Assembly (NCBI GenBank): GCA_026874595.1
Contig: CM049308.1
Span: 81,390,124-81,454,123 of the forward strand
Direction of reading: 5' to 3'
Source of the DNA: Sipunculus nudus
Taxonomy: Eukaryota > Annelida > Sipuncula > Golfingiida > Sipunculidae
Length of the DNA stretch: 64,000 bases
A program made the position numbers and the translations under genes. Position 1 is the stretch's first letter, and each line of letters opens with the position of its first letter. Under the pieces are notes generated by a model, which saw only the letters and a list, made by a program, of their open reading frames with translations, was not told where the DNA came from and searched no databases. Positions 12,898 through 25,372 of the stretch are shown here, piece after piece.

Positions 12898-12972
12898 CAG
12901 CGGCATCGAGAGCCAGGCCGGGCCCCGGGACAGCAAATTTCACGGGGCCCCCTATACCCCCCCCCAAAAAAA
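12898..12972. mobile_element. G/C-rich element fragment (CAGCGGCATCGAGAGCC end)
   Basis: CAGCGGCATCGAGAGCCAGG leads into GGGCCCCGGGAC, a CACGGGGCCCCCTATA block and a short C-tract. The end and the G/C tracts resemble hAT-like fragments elsewhere in the window. A minus-strand frame crossing it (12626-12967) reads only this repeat and AT-rich flank. Confidence 0.35.
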
Positions 12973-14849
12973 AAACGCTTATATATATATATGTATGTAT
13001 ATATAAGAGTTTTGAGTTGTGTGGTGTTTGTTCGGGGTGGGTGTGGGAGGGGTGTCCAATTCACACGACTGGGAAAGTTTTGAAAAAATAAAACATAAAA
13101 TATGCATTTTCAATGCTGTATTTTGACCAATTTCCTACTTAGTGCAGGAGCATATAGCAAATTCGTTGTGAGTGAATTTTGTTTGTAAAAATGTGACACC
13201 TTATGCAGTTTTGTTCTTCACCTCCCTATTAAGCCTAAATGCATGGTGTCAAGTTTTTATTAAGTTATGACAATTTTTGGACAGCTTGTTTAAAGATGCT
13301 TAAAAAATCGAAAGAACATAAAACAAAGTAAGCAGGGACGAGAGCAAAAGAAATGTTATTTTTGTGGGGTGCATTTACATACTAAAAGCATAAATTGGTT
13401 TTCCTGAAAAGTTTGGCATTGTCTAAAATTATATATTTGAGTTTATTTTAAAGGGGCCTATTCTCATACCAGGTATGTTTAATATACACCTATAGTTTTA
13501 TACACTTTGCACATATAGTGTTTTTTCTCCTTAAATATTTTGGTATCTGCCAATATTTCATTCTAATCCGCTTTTTATACTCCTGTACACAAGTTCGCAG
13601 AAGCTTTCATCGGGCGAGATCAGTGGTGCAAAATATAAACATAGCGGGCACGCCACCTGGGGGCCGTACCGCGTGACTTCACAAATCAAGATTTTTTTTC
13701 CAGCTTCCAACCGGTGTTTCTTAATTTTGTGCTTCTTCTTTCATGTCAGTTCTTCTTGGTTGGGAGTTGCGCATGCGCAAAACCTGACCTCTTGCTATGT
13801 AGTCTTTTTTTATGGTAAACAAACACACGTAGACTGAACCATAACAACGTGTATACAACAGGTGAATTAGAGTCCGTGTGACACAAGAGTTTTGCAAGAA
13901 AATGTATTCAGCCACAATGAAATAATGGCGTGAGAAAATACACATATTATTGCAAATGTTGAAGCAGCTTTAATATAATTGGCGGGGAATGTTATGAATC
14001 GGAAAATAATCTATGGATACAATAAGGATTGTCAAGTCCTTAAGACAGGTCTAATTACCTTATATAATAATATTATATTACATGAAGAATAATGTAAGCT
14101 TGCCTACTGTATAGAAACGTGCTTGCATATTACAGTTACATGTATTGGAATTCACAAAATAATTTATATACATGAAGTCAGTAATAATCATTTTAAGATT
14201 TTTTAATATTTCTTTGAATTATATGGACGAGATAATAAAAATTACCGGGAATGCAGATGATGACCTCGATGGCATTCATAAACAACTGTAATTTCATCTA
14301 TAGTCACCAATGCATTGTAAATAGAATATTTTTTCATATATGACAGGTTATAATATCTAAATTTGATATTTGCTAAATCTTGATACAGATAATGTTTTAA
14401 TTGTACTGACGTAAATTTTAAGAATTTATTATTCAGGTGTTTCTTGGCGAGATCTTTAAGCAGTAAGACGAACTTAGATTCTTTCAGACTTAGTCACCTG
14501 AAATTTGGAAATGGACGCTCACAACAAACTGAAGGTTTTGTGTATTATAACATTGATGATTTTTCTATCACAGTGTACCATGTTATAAAAGCAAAATAAT
14601 ATTTAAAGTAAATTTATCTGTAATCCTTAACATTAATACTGATCCTTTCCATAACAATCCTAACTAAATTCAATAATATTGTTATTGTTTTCATATCATT
14701 TATTAAAATAACAGTAATAATAATAAAGAAAATAAAATGCAAAAATGCAAGACTTTTAATTACATTCAAGACATAAGATATATGTCATTTAGATTGTGCG
14801 CCAACTCAAACTGTATTTTGGATCACGCTGTCAGAGAAATGAGTATAAG

Positions 14850-14905
14850 TAAAGCAAGAATCGAACTCTACCTTTTTGCTAAGAGTTATCCGGTGATAAA
14901 AAAAA
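14850..14905 (-). repeat. tRNA-derived SINE-like fragment
   Basis: The minus strand reads CCGGATAACTCTTAGC followed by AAGGTAGAGTTCGATTCTTGC, with an A-box-like and a B-box-like element (AGTTCGATTCT). The folding potential is poor, so a SINE remnant is likelier than a tRNA gene. Confidence 0.35.
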
Positions 14906-15244
14906 TCAAATATTAAAAAAATACTGGGCTCCAATCTGTCCTACATCAATCATGTTTGACGCGATCCCGAATTCCATAAGATATCATAAAATATCAAAAT
15001 AATTTATCTTCATTCTAATTTGAATCGTAATTTTTTTATATATGTGCATTATATATATATACTGTAATCTACTCTACTCATACTTTTAGATAACTGTTTC
15101 ATGAAAAGAAAATTGTACCAGTGATCCTGCTCGTATGGGTGTTTCAGCTGATGGGACAAGATTAAGAAATTTCAAGCATTTATAATTTTTCCATTTTTAA
15201 GCTCAGCTTACTGAAAGACACTCTTTGTCTGTCGTCCGTCTGTC

Positions 15245-15965
15245 CGTCCGTTTACCAAGCAAAAATCGTAACCGTTGGTCCTAGAATCTTCTTACTTGAC
15301 ATCTAAGGAGGTCCATGAAAAATCTCCTTTGTAACCTGAAATTAGGTCTCTGTTCCCCATATCCTCCAAGCTTTGGAGCTCAGAAGTACCCCCCGGAATA
15401 ATTGAAAATTTGATACAAAAGCTCGAGTATCTGAGCAACTAATGCATTTATCACCATGATTCTTTGCATGCATATTGATCATGGAGCGTTACATAAGTTC
15501 CTTGGACATGTGGCGCCACTTGGATTTATTTTTTTACGCATTTTTTCTCTATTTTTGATACTTTTAAAGACGCGGTCGTTCGTTAACAGGTCACTAATCG
15601 TAACCATTGGCCCTAGAATCTTTCCACTTGACATCCAGGGCGGTCCATGAAAAATCTCTTTCGAAACCTGAAATTAGGTTTCTGTTATTCATATCCTCCG
15701 AGCAATAGGGCTCAGAATTGCCATCCAGAATTTTTGAAAATTTGATACAAAAGCTCCAGTATCTGAACAACTAATGTATTGATCACCATTATTTTTTTGC
15801 TTGCATATTCATCATGGACTTTTTCATCAGTTCCTGCAGACTATTGGTGCCACCTGGATTTTTAGAATCTTCTAACTTGACATCCCAGGAGGTCCATGAA
15901 AAATCTCCTTGGAAACCTGAAATTAGGTCTCTGTTACCCAAAATTTGACATTCAGATGATAAAAT
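15245..15965. repeat. three-copy tandem repeat of about 250-330 bp
   Basis: CTAGAATCTT...ACTTGACATC, GGTCCATGAAAAATCTC, AACCTGAAATTAGG, AATTTGATACAAAAGCTC and ATTGATCACCAT recur in order. Anchors lie at 15281, 15613 and 15863 (spacings 332 and 250 bp), and the third copy is partial. It follows CTGTCGTCCGTCTGTCCGTCCG at 15228, a motif of the kind seen at edges of dispersed molluscan repeats (established only loosely). A 64-codon frame at 15456-15650 falls inside and is not a gene. Confidence 0.8.
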
Positions 15966-18357
15966 GCCTTTTGTAAATGTCTTCCATGTCAGCTGTACAT
16001 GTCATGAACCCTAGGTCACTTGTTTCTCGTTTCTGTAAGAATTTATTTTGTTTTAGGTTTTGTAATGGTAACACCTAAATGTCCAATTTCACATTTCCAG
16101 ATATGAAAAAAAAGAAATTATTTCAAAAACTGACATGCAGGAAATGGATAGGGTTAAGATGGGAAAGATGATCATATAAATTTATTTATTTATATATCTT
16201 TAATCAGGGTGTGCAAACACGCCACCATGCAAATATATGGTTTTCATTCAATGTCTATCTTTCCTCTTCATGTCTCATCCTACTATAAGTTCATGTAAAT
16301 ACTTGTCAGCTGTAAACAACTGATGTCCACAGGGTACAGAAGATTAAAAATGAAGATTAAAATCATTTGTGGAAAAAATTGCTCCGCAAAAGGTCTATTT
16401 GATATGTTATGGCCTGCACCAAGAAGTTAGATGACTAAATGTGGTAAGCGGTTATTATCATTTTTTTTTTGCGATGTGTCCACACACTAGCTCCAAAAGT
16501 TGAATGAAACTTTACATTGAAACGTTAAATTTGTAAATTGTGGACCTGGAAACATTTTCGAAAAATTTGTGACGTATCAGTGTGATGTGAGAGGATCTTG
16601 TATATATATGTTTACTAAATACAGCCTTTAAAGTTCCTTTTGTCTGCTCTTTATTCTTCACAATATATATATAAAAAAATAATCATCCGCCTAAATCATT
16701 TACCATTTTTTCTTAGCTCATGATCAAAATCCAAAAAACTCATAACATTTTATTTAGAACATTTAGATATTTTTTTTTTAAATAAACTAACCGAAAGAGC
16801 CGACCTTCTATGTCTTCACTCTCAGCGAGTGGGATAATGATGTCGGTGATATAACAATGGATTTTACGAAATAAAAAAATTATATTTGAAGTATAACAGT
16901 TTCATTTCATTTTCATATATGTTCAGTATACATGAAGGTTATATATTTATCCACTATAGTGACAACTAGGGATCACGGAGCTATACTATATACAATACAG
17001 GTTACCTGAGATCAGCAAGTTGCATGCCTGCCATACTTATTGTGCAAACTTTCGCAGAATACTTTGCTGTCTCTACGCATTTTTTTCTATAGATTTAAAT
17101 GAAATTATGTGTAATAGTGGACCATCGGCTAAGGCACAAATGGTTAATTTTTCATGGTTAGTTTGTTAAATGTTTGATGGGTGTTGATGCGGATTAAGGT
17201 ATTGGCAGATGTGTGCGCTCTATAAGTGCTCTCTAAATTTGTAATGAACGTCTTATTGAAGCTTTTATGTATCTAGTCCAAGTTATAATGTGTTAAGTAT
17301 CACACCTACCATTTTGTGGTGTTTTGTTGCAAGGATTACCTCTAGATTAAATATTTAAACAACTTTCCCCTCGATTTATGCTACAAAATCTAATTGGACC
17401 CCCCCCCCCCCCCAAAAAAAAAAATTGAAAAATGGACGCCATATTTTTTTGCAAAGGTCAAGGCCTAAGGGTCACAAAAATGAAGGGGGTCACTTTATCA
17501 AAGAAAATCTACTCGGTGACATACGCTCAGACACCTAATTTTAATCTCATGCTGCACCAAACTTAATCCATTAAATATTGAATGTACAGAATCAAGTTTG
17601 AAGATTTTATAATAGGTATACCCTAATATAGTCTCCTTTAATTCTTGGTAAAAATTCACTGGGTTTTTAATTTTACTCAAAAAACATTGGCGCGCATGGT
17701 ATGAACAACAAAAAAAAGTGTTATATTCCAAAGTTGACCCCTCTGTAAGGTTATCATATAAAGTTTTACACATACAAGTAGACATATATATAAAGTTTCC
17801 ATCCGTTCTCATTAATGAACTGCATTATATTTAATTGCCTTACCTGTAAATATTACACAATAATGACCTTTATTATTATAAGCACACTGCGTTAAGAAAT
17901 GGAGTCACATGGTTTTCACGTGAGGCATGTAGACTGAGAAGAAATACAATGGATTTTTCATTCAAATATTTGGAATTTACGTAATTCTCCATCCTTCGGC
18001 CAAAAGTGTATGTGTGGGGCGGGGGGGGGGGCGGGGGAGGGATTCAACTTGCTCACAACAGGGAATGAATTTAGCGAAGCGCTGTATTTCATAAATCGTA
18101 AAAGATTCACTATGAAGTGCCATTTTGAGTGGTCTGTGGACATAGCAAAAATGCAAAACAAAGTACAATGTTTATATTAATTGTAACTCATATAGGTAAT
18201 ATCAGCCAGAAACCGTAATTGTTTATATTTAGAAAAAATGTAAATTTTTAAATATTTATTTTAAATTCCTTACCACTTGTTATATGTTCATGCAGCAATT
18301 TACTTTGTACTACAACACGTCTGGATTTTCTATGCATTTAATTCCTTTAAAATAAAA

Positions 18358-18494
18358 TTTTAGTTTCACCCGGGCGGTCCCCCCTACCAGGGCCCCGGGG
18401 CGCTTCCCCCCCCCCCCCCCGCCCCTGACTCCCCCTCCCCCGCCCCTGACTCCCCCCCCCCCCCCCCCTTCTCTTCTTGACGCCACTGGAGGTA
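18358..18494. mobile_element. G/C-tract element fragment ending in CAGTGGCGTCAAG (minus strand)
   Basis: Read on the minus strand it starts CAGTGGCGTCAAGAAGAG at 18493 and runs into two long G-tracts separated by GGGAGTCAGGGGCGGGG units, then CGCCCCGGGGCCCTGG. The CAGTGGCG start matches the other short hAT-like ends in this window. The opposite end is not visible. Confidence 0.4.
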
Positions 18495-19235
18495 TATATA
18501 CTCTTGTGACGTATACAGCCATCTGTCTCATTGTTCCATTGATTCCGTCATCAGATGGCAGCAACTTTGTCTGTCCCTTCACTTACAGGCAAACAAAAAT
18601 GTGGTCCTACAATCTCATCTGGGATAAAATACTCCCTTAATCTACAAGGTCACAGAGCATCATTATATAATATTCATAAAAAGGCCACGAAGCCATGAAG
18701 ACGAAGAATAAAGGTTAATTTTTAATTCGTGTAAATGGTTAACACAATCACAAGTGAACAGTGTTGGTCAAGTTTATTTTCAATATGTTTCCAAAACAAA
18801 ATGTTCCTTTTCTTTTTATAAGAATGCTTGACTGAAGGAGCTGATTTTAAAATTGGGTTCACTTCATTCGGGACTATTGTAAGTAATTGCGACAAAGACA
18901 CTATTTTCTTTACCTTGTTATACATAAAATGACCAATTATTAGAGGAGATAATATATACCAAAATTTGTTTGTAAAATTGTCCAAAATGAGGTCGGGCAT
19001 TTCACGAATAAAATATGATTTCATGAAGGATATTTTATTACAACCACGTCACCCTAACATACAAACAGAAACACAAACAACTAATATTACAGTTTTATTG
19101 AAGAAATTGATTAAACAAAGGACTGAGGAGGGAACAATCATAGTCTTACTGGTGCGTTCTGCCCCGCGTGCACATATAAACACTGCATCTATTGAAAATG
19201 CATACATTGAATACATCAATAAATAAAATATACTA

Positions 19236-19236
<1 letters not shown>

Positions 19237-19291
<55 letters not shown>
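19237..19291. repeat. (TA)n microsatellite
   Basis: TA run ending at the left end of the 1.59-kb inverted-repeat element. Confidence 0.97.
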
Positions 19292-19294
<3 letters not shown>

Positions 19295-19295
19295 A

Positions 19296-20888
19296 CAGTC
19301 AATGTGTAAAATCAGTCAATTATAGTAAATTGCTCGAAATTTTCAGTCACTTTACAAATTGCCTGATTCACTCATAAATGATTGAAATTTTCAGGCATTT
19401 TACATATTGACTGAAAAATAAGTCAGTTTATTTGACACATTGACTGAAATGTAAAAAGAATGAAATTCTAGAAAATCTTAATGACATTTCATTTATTTCA
19501 TTTACTTTACTTTTACAAAACATTAATATGTTTTACATCATATTTTTGAATAATTTAATAATTTATTTGAATAAAGCAACCAACTGGCTTAATTCTATTT
19601 CTTGCAGCAATAATTATGTAATCATATGAGATCTACATATTATATTATCTCAGTCGTACAATTTCCTTTTGCGCTTTGGGAGCAAGTGTGATCGGCGTGA
19701 CCCCCTCCTTCAATGCGGGAACATTGTCACAACTTTCATTCAAAAATTTAGCAATTTTAAAGCAAACTTGGTGTCAAATAACTAGGAATATACTCGCCAC
19801 AGAAACCAACGACATATTAAATTGTTTGAACTATAAAAATACTTTGGGCAGCAAACGAACCCCCCCCCCCCCCCCCCCATCAACCCTTGGATCCGCCGGT
19901 GGTTATTTCACAATAAATTGTCACGTTCTTGTTAAAATTCTCGAAATCTGCATGGATCATTTAATTTGTGCTTTAGTTATTGGGCTCGTGCACAATGTCA
20001 CGAAAAAGAGTGAACCATAATGTAATCAGTCATCGTGTATAGTTAGCTATTAGCTATTTCTGAAAGATTACATTCTTTAAATATTTGAAGAAACTGTTAC
20101 ACATTTTTGTAATAGTTCTATATTTGTGTGTGTATTATATAGTATGTCCCCTAAGGTCCCCCTCCCCCACCCCATTGCCCACCAAACTGCACCTTTGTAC
20201 TATCTTATTAACAGTTGATAACTCAACATCGCCAGCTATCACAGCTTGGCTGCAATTAAAGAATGTGGATGGCAAACTCATTAATATAGCAAATACATCT
20301 GGTATAATTGTGATTAAGCCCTACCCTTTGTAACTCACTTAAGCAAATCTTAACCATGCATTTGATATTACCAAACATGTAACTGTGCTTATCCTTCAAA
20401 ATTCTACATCATTCATGTAACAAGTTATTGCATATTTATTTTATTTTTATGTTTTATTTAATAAAAAGCTTCCATTTAACTTGATTCTCGTTCTTACATA
20501 AGCAAAGTGGTATAGCCATATATGCCTATTAAAATTTATATATGCACATTTCATTATCTTATAATAGTTTGCATATTTCAACTGTATGTGCGATTAGGTT
20601 ACCCATCAACAGTCGGTTTATTTTAGTCTTACTATGTAATCAGTATTCTTCATAAAAAGCCTAGAAAAAATAAACAGGCATTAAGTTTACTTAAACGTAG
20701 CTGGTTATACTAAATGACAATGTATGTTTCATAGTGATTTGATATGTGAAACAACAGACAATTCCATATCGATTAAGTCAATGTGTCAAATAAACTGACT
20801 GATTTTTTTCAGTTTATTTGTAAAATGTATTTTATAAAGTGCCTGCATGAGTGAATTATGCAAATTGACCGAGTTACATAATGACTGG
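19296..20888. mobile_element. DNA transposon with long inverted ends (about 1.59 kb)
   Basis: The left end from CAGTCAATGTGTAA (19296) and the complement of the right end (CAGTCATTATGTAA, from 20887) are related over about 110-150 bp. They include a perfect 25-bp inverted repeat at 19421-19445 and 20776-20800. TA lies outside both ends if one G is included on the right, so a TA-duplicating family is possible. The left end abuts a long (TA)n tract. The 1.33-kb interior has a 114-codon frame at 19676-20020 containing a poly-Pro run from a C-tract; it matches nothing I recognise, so the element is probably non-autonomous. Confidence 0.7.
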
Positions 20889-20889
20889 T

Positions 20890-22246
20890 ATATATATAAC
20901 ACATAATGATTTATTCTGACAATTAAAATTGCGCCTCCATGTATTTCCATATAAGAATTTCAATAAATTAATTCAGAAAGCAGATTCAGGATTGTTTATA
21001 TAACATAAACATCAATCTGATAGAAAGACATCTATAGAAAACATAGAAAGACTGAGAAAGCCCGTGCTTAAATTACTTCTATAAAAAGATCTTTTAATTT
21101 GCGTCAAAATCCATACAAATTTGTATAGACCTCGTGTAAATGTGATAATTAAGGTGATCACTTGGAAGTATAAACCATTATGTTTCGCCAGCTGTTTTGA
21201 AACTTACTTTCTCAAAATGCAAAATTCCGCAGAATACCAGGTATATTTCCAAACAGGTCATAATCATTAAAGACTCGCTCCACAACCTGTGACCGCATGT
21301 ACGATGTATTTTCATATGATGATCGGGTACTTCTATAACGTAATAAATATCTAATCATTCCCGACCTAGGATACCGGGCTCTCCAGGTTCTTGGAATTTT
21401 CAAGGTATGTGTATAACAAAGGAAAATATAAAAAAATACTCTTTTAACTATCTTTAATGATTACTCAATATTATCATTTAGCCCTGTTTTTCTATAATTA
21501 AGTCATGACATATTTATATTATGGAGTATCTTTATTTTATCTATTGTGATGGATAAATTGCATTTCATTAATTTTTTTTACATACACTTTTTACTAAATG
21601 CGCAATAATGTTATATAAAACTCGATGATCGCAAAGCACAATTAGTTTATAGTGGTCCACAAGGTAGCGCCACATGCATGCCTAATTATACACTGGGCGT
21701 GGCAAGTAATAATCGTTCGTCTGATGATTGACAAGCATCAGAAGAGGGCGTGGCCTCATCTGCCGGGTTGATTCTAAAATCGCTTGGTTTAAATAAATGT
21801 GTCATAGTTACGTAAATATATCGATCCATATCATACCAGGCCCGTCACCAGCCGGTAATGCCAGAATGTGCACTAGCTGTTTTGGTTGGGGCACAGTTAT
21901 ATTGTTACCTAGAGTATGCGTTTAAATTAAAAAAGCTCACAGTTTCGTGGTACATGTTCATACAGATGAATTATTTTAAATCTGCATTTTGTGTATATGT
22001 TTAAAAAAAGTATCAAACAGTATCAAATTGCTCAAGGACATTGCTGTATGTCATTAAATGTCTGTAAAGGCTACACGGATTCTTGTCAATGTATAGAATA
22101 TATGCCTCACAAACGGTAGTACTTGCGAAGTCGTGACAGCAGCAGCATACAGCATTAATACAAAAATGAAACGCACTATATATTGGATACAAAATAGCAC
22201 TAATATTTCCCAGGGCAATGTGGATATCTGGATTGAAATATCATGA
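20890..22246. other. no gene seen; GC-box pair
   Basis: AT-rich except 21650-21790, which carries GGGCGTGGC at about 21696 and again at about 21747, a KLF/Sp-type motif. The minus frame at 21212-21403 ends just before a GTAAGTTT donor but has no acceptor or domain. Confidence 0.5.
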
Positions 22247-22615
22247 TATAAATGCCTTTGTACATCCTTCTCCAAGAAGAATCACAATGAGATTCCATCC
22301 AATGAATTTGTTAAAGTTTATATTAATTCCCTGAAGGATGTCCTGCTGTGTGACCAAAATTTTAAAAGTGACTTCAACAGTTCCCTGTTTCCCTCCCAGA
22401 ACACTGCATCCGTTTCAAGAATGCGTGCAGGTGTCAATAATGTTAGTAACGAGGCATCTGAATTCTCTGGAAGCCAAATCTTCCAACTGAGCAGTCTGAA
22501 TAACACCACTCTTTTTGTTGCTTTATTGAAGGAACCACATAACATCAAGGTCACGTGCATCATTTTTTTTTCCCATGAAAAAAATCCTGTTTCAGTAATA
22601 CAAGAGCTTCCATAA
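22247..22615 (+). other. possible coding remnant, unrecognised
   Basis: A plus frame is open for about 122 codons from 22247 to TAA at 22613, with coding-like text such as NEIPSNEFVKVYINSLKDV and NFKSDFNSSLFPSQNTASVS. It has no clear start or splice signals, and the minus strand is open in two blocks here too. G+C is higher than in flanking DNA. It may be an old transposon or gene fragment. I recognise no domain. Confidence 0.25.
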
Positions 22616-23280
22616 CAGGAGATATGGGTTTCAGGAGGTCAAGAGTGTGGTCACTTGTACTAAAGCTGCCCCCTCTTAACACTAATAACAGGAGGACAGG
22701 CTGTCCATCAGAAGATGATGACATGATAGAACACAGGCAGGAAATCTCTGTGACATGGGGTTCAGTTAGCTTATAGCAAACCGTTATGCTACGCATGCAT
22801 AATGAAAATATCATGCAGTTAATAGCTGGTGAATGTTTAGGTCTTATAATATTCTACTGATATAGATTAAAAATTGTGTCATTATTGCAGTTAATTAATA
22901 TGCTGGGATGAATAAAATAAATCTACCATACCAATGATATATGTTATATAACTGCAAGAAGCAAGGTAAGATTAAATTTTTGCTTTGACCTTTCATTTAA
23001 TTTGCAAGACGACGTTTTGAACTTGATTAAAACTTCAAATTGATTATACCAGGGCCCAGCAGCATGATAACACATACATTATCCAGACCAGAAGTACAAA
23101 GTGGCTGGCTTGTCCCCAGTCCTGGTGTGTGTCCAGCATAGTGGGGTGCTGCCTGACAGCACACGCCTGTTAAAGTCCTGGTATACGAAAGGTTATCAGG
23201 TAATCTGGAGTAAGCCAGATCTTATTTTGGTTTTTGTACACATCATAAGCTACTAGTACTCTCCATTGCGAGATAAAGCG

Positions 23281-23373
23281 AGGGACACCGCTGTTTTTTT
23301 TTTTGGAGGGGGGGGGGGGCATGGCACCCCCGTGCCCCCCCCCCCCCCCCCTTGGCTCCGGGCCTGTATCACA
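23281..23373. mobile_element. G/C-tract element fragment with CAGGCCCGGAGCC end
   Basis: On the minus strand CAGGCCCGGAGCCAAGGGGG begins at about 23368 and leads through an 18-base G-tract, then CACGGGGGTGCCATGCC and a second G-tract. It is the same style as the other CAGNGGCG elements here. It lies next to a dispersed repeat containing TGACGTCA. Confidence 0.4.
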
Positions 23374-23439
23374 CATCTACACAACATCAGGTAAAATTTC
23401 AAAAGACCTTTAATTTCACATCATTACGTATGTCCGTTT

Positions 23440-23505
23440 ATCAAAATCATTGTCATCTGCGCCACATTTTATGAGTGACGTCAGCATGTTCTAAATTTAA
23501 ACATG
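23440..23505. repeat. dispersed repeat pair with TGACGTCA, copy 2
   Basis: Copy of the 10180-10250 repeat: ATTGTCAT, GCGCCACATTTTAT, GAGTGACGTCA (palindrome at 23476-23483), TTCTAAATTTAAA. It lies about 70 bp right of the G/C-tract element at 23281-23373. Confidence 0.5.
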
Positions 23506-24489
23506 CAGATTCTGCAGAATAACGCTGCCCCTGATATTTAAGGTAAAGTTCGAGAGGAAACGAGCCATCTTCTCAAATTTTGTACCAACCTGTAGTTAAA
23601 TAAGGTATTTCCTCTATAGCTGTTTATTTACTTTTATACATTCTTGCCGCACCATATGTGAGACATTATATAATCACGGTCAAGAATGACGCGGTGACAT
23701 TACGTTTAATGTCATGGCCAGGCAGGTCGCACGAAATATTGAAAGCGCGGCAAGGCATTACCATCTAAAAAATTCGATTAATTAATCTATTATTTTCCGG
23801 TAAAAAACAATATCTTAGCGATCAATAAAAAATAATTCATTTTTTCCTGTGGATCACGGTCTATTATGTATTAAGTTATTCGGTTAAATAAACCAAGATG
23901 GGCGGTCGCTAGGGGTATTAGTGTTGGGGGTGGGGGTGGTGTCGGGGGTGTAGGTAAACGATTGTGGAAACTAATTAAATCTTTAGAATTGTATACGCCC
24001 AACTCAGGGAAGAAATCCCCTGTCGAGGTGAGGCATGAAAGGTTTCATATAAACAGTTCCACCCACAAATCGCAAATTGCTTTGGTGTCCAAGGTCGGCT
24101 GACTTTATAAGCATGGCTTTGGAAAATTATTTGCCCTGATGGTATAAACAAGAGAATATGACAAAACGTTCAGATTCTTTGTTTTATTTTTTTTTTGTAA
24201 AGCTCTGGATGTGTGCCATCTGGAATTTTCTATTGTACGAGTGCAGGGCTCGAGCACATGAATATACATCCATATAATGGGTTAAACTTGATACGACCAA
24301 GATAATGTCCAGTCAGTGATAGTAAAAAACTAGTTTAATGTTTAATCTTTTCTGCAACATATGGTCACACTGACCTGAAACATTTGTATCCTGCCTATAT
24401 TTTAGGCAAAAACAAATAAAATAAAAGGTATGGTCTCAGGTACCGCCAGCATCAATTTTAAACCCCCGCATCAATTTCTTTTTAATTTT

Positions 24490-24760
24490 GATTTTCAGTA
24501 GAAACTTACCAATGTTGAGCTCCAGCCGCTTTCCAGACATTTCTTTCAAGAAGATAATATTATAATACAGTTTTGATAAAATTTCTTTGTTTTGTAGTGC
24601 TTTTACTTGTTTAACAAAAAATATCTGTTATTATCATGTTTTCCCTGATCATATTACATTTTTATCGAAACATAAAGTAAAAGAAAAAAATCGCCCACAT
24701 TGATTTCTGAAAGAAATGCCTGAGAAACAAGCCTAATTTTTTGGCCTTACTAAAATGATT
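24490..24760. repeat. dispersed repeat pair, copy 1, with a splice-donor-like site
   Basis: It shares with 60620-60905 the blocks AAA(C/T)TTACC, CTTTCAAGAA.ATAAT, TTTTGATAAAAT, TTATTA(T/C)CATG, TTTTTATCGA.A..TAA and TTGGCCTT. On the minus strand it contains ATG TCT GGA AAG CGG CTG followed by a donor GTAAGTTT at 24509; the second copy keeps the donor region but not the ATG, so the apparent exon is part of the repeat rather than a host exon. Confidence 0.5.
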
Positions 24761-25054
24761 CGCTTTTATGATAACAACAAAATTTTTGATAAAAGCCTTT
24801 GAGATTTTTTTTTAACCACACAAATTTGAAAAATATAACTTCTGTATGTAATGTATGTTATCACAATTTAACAACGTGGATGACATAAATCGGTTTAATG
24901 CTTATAAAAACAAACAAGTGACATACATATAACATTTAAACAGAAAGGGATCTTAGGATTATAAAAGGAATGTACGGAGCTTCTTGAATAGATACTGATA
25001 TTGCTTACATATCAATGTTAACGAAGGGAAACTCAGCGGAGCGCTAATACGGCA

Positions 25055-25055
<1 letters not shown>

Positions 25056-25119
<64 letters not shown>
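25056..25119. repeat. (AT)n microsatellite
   Basis: Perfect AT run of about 32 units. Confidence 0.97.
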
Positions 25120-25122
<3 letters not shown>

Positions 25123-25307
25123 GGCCGAGCATTCCGGACAAAGCATGCCATGCAGAGATAATGAAAAATATAATAACAGCTACTGGAATTCGACAATCCA
25201 TGCACTGTTTCGCGTACAAGCAAGCCGAAGCGTAAACTGGTCAATATTCAGGTGACCAGCTTGATTTCGTGAACTGCTGATTTTTTTATCCTTCTCAGGT
25301 TCTCATG

Positions 25308-25323
25308 CAGTGTGTGTGTGTGT

Positions 25324-25369
<46 letters not shown>
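25308..25369. repeat. compound (TG)n(GA)n microsatellite
   Basis: Short TG run followed by about 22 GA units. Confidence 0.96.

Positions 25370-25372
<3 letters not shown>

Noticed and set aside
12626-12967. 113-codon minus-strand frame
   Set aside because: Crosses a G/C-tract repeat fragment and AT-rich flank; no coding signature.
18310-18582. Gly-rich minus-strand frame
   Set aside because: The glycine run is translation of a C/G homopolymer in a repeat element.
24510-24540. Alternative first coding exon of the minus-strand gene (MSGKRLELNI)
   Set aside because: The site lies in a dispersed repeat with another copy at 60620, and its one-base remainder does not fit the phase of the exon at 11838-11996.
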